Shown here: one piece after another, positions 8,071 through 11,107 of the stretch
Layout: the number at the start of each line of letters is the position of its first letter
Position numbering within the stretch: position 1 is the stretch's first letter
Assembly: GCA_031260095.1 (NCBI GenBank)
Contig: JAIRKN010000152.1
Span: forward strand, 1-11,107
Direction of reading: 5' to 3'
Length of the DNA: 11,107 nucleotides
From: Tannerella sp.
Lineage (GTDB): Bacteria > Bacteroidota > Bacteroidia > Bacteroidales > Tannerellaceae
Notes under the pieces: model-generated
Seen by the model: the letters and a program-made list of their open reading frames with translations, nothing else
Told to the model about the DNA's origin: nothing
Database searches by the model: none
Translations under genes and position numbers: made by a program

Positions 8071-8213
8071 AACTTTATAATTGTTTTTCTATTAATAAAT
8101 AAGTATGTTTCCCTAAATGTACTTGTTATGGATCCGCCAAGCGTTTGCCTGCGCGGACGGTTTATTCTCTCAACTGGAATCTGTTTTCTCATTCATGGTT
8201 TGTAATTTTTGAG
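8071..8213 (-). promoter_or_regulatory. Likely regulated promoter region for the susC-susD-LamG operon
   Basis: This 143-base gap separates the FecR stop from the SusC start, whereas the genes downstream are spaced only 19-31 bases apart. On the minus strand it contains TACATTTA (8121-8114), close to the Bacteroides -7 consensus TAnnTTTG and 43 bases before the ATG. No good -33 TTTG partner stands at the usual spacing. That fits a promoter read by the adjacent ECF sigma factor rather than the housekeeping sigma, though this is inference. An imperfect inverted repeat, TCCGC...GCGGA (8133-8157), lies just upstream of it. Confidence 0.4.
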
Positions 8214-9158
8214 TTAATAAATATGGATAATCTTTGAATCTTCGTCGCGCTTATAGGTGAAACGAACGTCGTTTTGCAGTACACGGAGGGCATGATCAAC
8301 ACCGTCGGCGATGCGGAGTTTGCCGCGATATCTCAACGTCTTCACCTTACTATCCCCGATAATGATTTGCTGGTCGAAATACTTTTCAAATATGTGCATG
8401 ATTTCTTCAAACGTATAGTCATCGACCACAATCAGCCCTTCGCGCCAGCGGGACGGATTGGTTTTTATGGGCGATATCCGTAGCGAATCGTTTACCTGTG
8501 TGGCCGCTTCGCCGGGTTGAAGGTAAAGCGGCGCGGTGGCGTCCCCTTCCTTGCTGAGGCGCACTTTTCCCGTAAACAGGGCGGTTGAGAAATCCGCTTT
8601 GCCGGCATAGGCCTCGACGTTGAAGGTTGTCCCCAGCGCTTCGATTTGATATTTCCCGGTTTTCACGACAAAAGGCTGCTCCTTGCGTTTAGCAACATCG
8701 AAATACGCCTCGCCGTCCAGTTCCACGATCCGCGTCTTGCCGCGGAACGTATCCGGATAGCGGATCGTCGAGTTGGAGTTCAGCCATACGCTGCTGCTGT
8801 CCGGTAGGGTGAGGAATGCCCTGTTTCCCGGCGGAACATAAAGACTTTGCACAATCGTATCCGCCACCGGCTGAGGACGGTACACGTAGTGGTTGAAAAG
8901 ATAATTGCTGCCGATCAGCAACAGGATCGCTGCGGCTACTTTCAGCAACGTCCGCACAATGTTTTTCGCACGGGCGGACGGTTGCTGTAGAAAGCCTGTT
9001 TCGCTCATCACCACGGAAGCGTCGAAACGGATACGCTCGCAGACGAACGTTTTCCGGTGTGCTTCATCACTTTCCAGCCACTCGTGAATGGCCTCTTTCT
9101 GTACCTCGGAGCAGCGCCCCAGGAAATAGCGAACCAGGATATCATGGTTTATTTTCAT
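8214..9158 (-). CDS. FecR-family anti-sigma factor
   Basis: This inner-membrane regulator holds the adjacent ECF sigma factor inactive until it is signalled by the SusC STN domain across the periplasm. From ATG 9158 it has 314 residues. The cytoplasmic N-terminal domain contains ILVRYFLGRCSEVQKEAIHEWL (about 7-28). One membrane segment follows (LLKVAAAILLLIGSNYLF, about 71-88). The periplasmic FecR domain (about 105-200) carries VPPGNRAFLTLPDSSSVWLNS, VELDGEAYFDVA and IEALGTTFNV, and the C-terminal DUF4974-type domain includes YTFEEIMHIFEKYF (about 248-261). An in-frame ATG at 9191 would add eleven residues, but MKIN.DILVRY is the standard start of these proteins, so 9158 is preferred. It lies 57 bases after the sigma gene stop and upstream of SusC, the classic order for this type of locus. 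Confidence 0.95.
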   Translation of the reverse strand: MKINHDILVRYFLGRCSEVQKEAIHEWLESDEAHRKTFVCERIRFDASVVMSETGFLQQPSARAKNIVRTLLKVAAAILLLIGSNYLFNHYVYRPQPVADTIVQSLYVPPGNRAFLTLPDSSSVWLNSNSTIRYPDTFRGKTRIVELDGEAYFDVAKRKEQPFVVKTGKYQIEALGTTFNVEAYAGKADFSTALFTGKVRLSKEGDATAPLYLQPGEAATQVNDSLRISPIKTNPSRWREGLIVVDDYTFEEIMHIFEKYFDQQIIIGDSKVKTLRYRGKLRIADGVDHALRVLQNDVRFTYKRDEDSKIIHIY

Positions 9159-9215
9159 GTATTTCTTATTTTGTTCTATAAGTAAGAACAACTCAGGCGC
9201 TGAAAATCCTAACCG

Positions 9216-9815
9216 TTAATCGAAAAAACTTTGAAAAAAAACGGCAAGCAGCGGCGAATAGTCTTTTAATTCGTTGAATAAGTGCTGACTGGCCTTATTG
9301 ATGTGATAGTCGATTTTTGACAGCGAGGTACCCAGTTCGGCGGCGATCTCCTTGCGGGGTCTGCACCGGAAGCGGTGCTGCACGAAAATATAGCGCGTCT
9401 GTTCGGGGAGTTCGGCTAGCGTCTGCTTCACAATCCGTTTGATCTCGCCTGTAAATATATCAGCATAATGCTCGTCTTCAAGCGCCATGATACGGGCCTT
9501 GACTTCCCAGTCGTGCAGTTCGACACACTGTTTACCGTACTCGGATTCGACCTTCAAATGTTTCAGATGATTCAGACATTTATTTCTTACGGTCAGCAGC
9601 ATATACCCCAATATATCCGTATCGGGAGGCAGTTTGCTTCTGTTCTCCCAGCAAGACAGGATCGCATCATGCGTAATATCTTCCGCCGCCTGCACATGGT
9701 TCACATAATAACAGGCATACCGAAAAAAACGCTTGTAATACGCTGTGTAAAACGTGCCGAAATTTGATTCCGAAAACACTTCGCCGAGTGTTACTTTATT
9801 TGCTTCCCCTCCCAT
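9216..9815 (-). CDS. RNA polymerase ECF-type sigma factor (FecI-like, sigma-70 family)
   Basis: This gene encodes a sigma factor that directs RNA polymerase to its target promoters, expected to include susC in this locus. From ATG 9815 it has 199 residues, the usual length for the Bacteroidetes group. Region 2 is seen in FGTFYTAYYKRFFRYACYYV, then AAEDITHDAILSCWENRSKL and GYMLLTVRNKCLNHLKHLK. Region 4 is seen in LAELPEQTRYIFVQHRF..RPRKEIAAELGTSLSKIDYHINKA, including the helix-turn-helix. A TTG codon at 9845 could extend the frame by ten residues (MCAYLGFTHT), but ATG-GGA-GGG at 9815 is more plausible. It is the first gene of the minus-strand block and precedes its anti-sigma partner by 57 bases, so the two are probably co-transcribed. 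Confidence 0.95.
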   Translation of the reverse strand: MGGEANKVTLGEVFSESNFGTFYTAYYKRFFRYACYYVNHVQAAEDITHDAILSCWENRSKLPPDTDILGYMLLTVRNKCLNHLKHLKVESEYGKQCVELHDWEVKARIMALEDEHYADIFTGEIKRIVKQTLAELPEQTRYIFVQHRFRCRPRKEIAAELGTSLSKIDYHINKASQHLFNELKDYSPLLAVFFQSFFD

Positions 9816-10221
9816 GGTATGTGTAAAACCTAAATACGCACACAAGAATTATCTGTAAAATACAAAAAACTGATCTAAATAATTTACTCGACACTTTATT
9901 TTGTGTCAGGCGTCACTTGTTGTTGTAAACTTGCACATGGCCGTAAAAGTACAATAAATATTCCAAATCATCACTCCTTTCGGGGGAATTTCTTTTGTGA
10001 ACGATGAATTTACCCATTCCGGGCGATCTGCTTCGACGGATAAGGATCCTGCCGGGGGGGATCGGTGTAGTGCAGATTCAAACAGTAAACGCAACGGCTG
10101 TTTTCTTTGTCTTATAAGTATTTTAAGCCGCAATTTATATCGTTAATTTTACATCCCGTTTTATTATCCGGCTTTAAAATCGTAGCTTTGTATTTCTTTT
10201 TAAACCATAAACCAACTGTAT
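9816..10221. other. Divergent intergenic region between the sigma factor gene and the MBL-fold hydrolase gene
   Basis: About 400 bases lie between the two divergent start codons. On the right it holds a likely promoter for the MBL gene. On the left I could not find a convincing -33/-7 pair for the sigma gene. A small perfect inverted repeat, GACAC-N8-GTGTC (9890-9907), sits 75 bases upstream of the sigma ATG. A run of seven G is found at 10054-10060. A 75-codon minus-strand frame (9906-10133) has no recognisable protein features and is probably chance. Confidence 0.6.
10159..10190 (+). promoter_or_regulatory. Bacteroides-type promoter for the MBL-fold hydrolase gene
   Basis: TAGCTTTG at 10183-10190 matches the Bacteroides -7 consensus TAnnTTTG exactly. 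A TTTT at 10159-10162, 20 bases upstream, is a near match to the -33 TTTG element. The start codon is 31 bases downstream, and the leader between them (TATTTCTTTTTAAACCATAA...) is AT-rich with no Shine-Dalgarno, as usual for this phylum. Confidence 0.6.
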
Positions 10222-10932
10222 ATGAAGCTTACATATATCTATCATAGCGGCTACGTCATAGAAGGAGAACGATGTACAATTGTCATCGACTACTATAAAG
10301 ATTCGCAGGATAAATACATACGCCGTTCTCTTCCCTTTTTTCCGGGGAAATTATACATACTTTCTTCTCATTGGCACCCGGATCATTTCAATAAAGAGAT
10401 CCTGGAGTGGAAAAGCATCCGTCCGGAGATCCGTTATATTTTCTCGAAAGACATTCTTAAAAAACACCTTGCGTCAAAAGAGGATGCTTCCTTTCTGAAC
10501 AAGGGAGATCGTTGGCAGGATGAAGACATCCGCATAAAAGCATTCGGCTCTACGGATGTTGGCATATCTTTCCTGATTGAAACGGAAGAAAAAAAGATCT
10601 TCCATGCGGGCGACCTGAATAACTGGCATTGGGACGAAGAATCCACACCGGAAGAAATACAGGCCGCCGAACGTCACTTCCTGAAAGAACTAAACCTGCT
10701 GGCGAATGAAACAAGGCATCTGGATCTGGCTATGTTTCCCGTCGATTGCCGCCTCGGGAAGAATTATATGCGGGGAGCGGAGCAGTTTGTTGATACGATA
10801 CGGACACGCGTATTTGCTCCCATGCATTTTGGAGAAACCTACAAAGAGGCCAATGCATTTAAAGGATATGCAGAAAAAGCCGGATGCCAATTTACCGCAT
10901 GGACAAAAACCGGAGAAAGCCGCACCTTTTGA
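10222..10932 (+). CDS. MBL-fold metallo-hydrolase (UlaG/Lactamase_B_3-like)
   Basis: This is a 236-residue soluble metallo-beta-lactamase-fold protein with no signal peptide, so presumably cytoplasmic. The metal-binding motif SHWHPDHF gives His50, His52, Asp54 and His55. Further ligands are likely His128/Asp131 in FHAGDLNNW and His202 in PMHFGETY. The N-terminal YHSG (His8) and FLIETEEKKIFHAGD are typical of the compact UlaG-like branch, whose members hydrolyse phosphoester or lactone bonds in diverse pathways. The exact substrate cannot be told. All the metal ligands appear intact, so it is probably active. A VOC/glyoxalase-like gene follows after 75 bases on the same strand, suggesting a small operon. 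A link to aldehyde detoxification is possible but unproven. Confidence 0.88.
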   Translation: MKLTYIYHSGYVIEGERCTIVIDYYKDSQDKYIRRSLPFFPGKLYILSSHWHPDHFNKEILEWKSIRPEIRYIFSKDILKKHLASKEDASFLNKGDRWQDEDIRIKAFGSTDVGISFLIETEEKKIFHAGDLNNWHWDEESTPEEIQAAERHFLKELNLLANETRHLDLAMFPVDCRLGKNYMRGAEQFVDTIRTRVFAPMHFGETYKEANAFKGYAEKAGCQFTAWTKTGESRTF

Positions 10933-11007
10933 TCCGCTTTATAGCTGCGGGTTGCTGCCTCCTTCGGAAACAGATGATTTTAAAACAATAAATACAATTA
11001 AAAAACA

Positions 11008-11107
11008 ATGAAGATAAACAGTAAATTTGATCACTATAACTTTAATGTACGCGATCTCGAAAAAAGCATCACATTCTATGACAAAGCGCTGGGATTGAAA
11101 GAAGGCC
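11008..11107 (+). CDS. Glyoxalase/VOC-family protein (lactoylglutathione lyase-like), N-terminal fragment
   Basis: Only the first 33 codons are in the window; the gene continues past base 11107. The peptide contains FDHYNFNVRDLEKSITFYDK, followed by ALGLKEG. This is the first beta-alpha unit of the vicinal oxygen chelate fold, as in glyoxalase I (H....V.DL..S..FY...LG). His9 is the expected first metal ligand. ATG at 11008 follows an A-rich leader (AATTAAAAAACA), as usual in this phylum. Glyoxalase I isomerises the methylglyoxal-thiol adduct, but the VOC superfamily also includes dioxygenases, epimerases and resistance proteins, and the fragment is too short to distinguish them. Confidence 0.8.
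   Translation, partial: MKINSKFDHYNFNVRDLEKSITFYDKALGLKEG

Noticed and set aside
8133..8157. TCCGC...GCGGA inverted repeat as a terminator of the fecR transcript
   Set aside because: The stem is only five perfect pairs with a long loop and no T-run after it on the minus strand.
9906..10133. 75-codon minus-strand ORF upstream of the sigma factor gene
   Set aside because: No recognisable domain, low-complexity basic start, and it lies in a divergent promoter region. It is most likely chance.
1..11107. CRISPR arrays, tRNA or rRNA genes, phage or toxin-antitoxin modules
   Set aside because: No regularly spaced repeats, RNA-gene signatures or matching protein families were seen anywhere in the window.

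Overview
The window looks like a chromosomal segment from a member of the Bacteroidales (Bacteroides/Parabacteroides-like). The evidence is a SusC/SusD outer-membrane pair, an ECF sigma factor with a FecR-type anti-sigma factor, weak or absent Shine-Dalgarno sequences, AT-rich leaders and a Bacteroides-type -7 promoter element (TAnnTTTG). It cannot be assigned to a species from the sequence alone.

Layout. (1) 1-468, + strand: the C-terminal end of a sialate O-acetylesterase-like SGNH hydrolase, cut by the window edge. (2) 469-958: a gene-poor convergent boundary holding a hairpin, a 121-bp nested palindromic repeat, a decayed fragment of an ISL3-like transposase and a strong bidirectional terminator. 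(3) 959-9815, - strand, read right to left: ECF sigma factor, FecR-like anti-sigma factor, SusC-like TonB-dependent transporter with an N-terminal STN signalling domain, SusD-like lipoprotein, and a 724-residue lipoprotein built from Big-type Ig-like and LamG-like domains. (4) 9816-10221: a divergent intergenic region. (5) 10222-11107, + strand: an MBL-fold metallo-hydrolase followed by the start of a glyoxalase/VOC-family gene that runs off the window.

The minus-strand block reads as a complete trans-envelope-regulated glycan uptake locus. The expected logic, from family knowledge, is that substrate binding by the SusC/SusD complex is signalled through the SusC STN domain to FecR, which frees the sigma factor to transcribe susC onward. 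The last gene sits where SusE/SusF-type surface glycan-binding proteins usually sit and is probably an accessory binding protein. Its two LamG-like halves come from an internal duplication that is still visible at the DNA level. No glycoside hydrolase, lyase or protease is present in the window, so the substrate cannot be named. The nearby esterase fragment hints at O-acetylated glycans but lies on the opposite strand.

I see no CRISPR array, tRNA, rRNA, or clear sign of a wholly novel system. The most unusual items are the duplicated Big/LamG lipoprotein, the shortened SusC plug loop, and the repeat/IS-remnant cluster at the convergent boundary.
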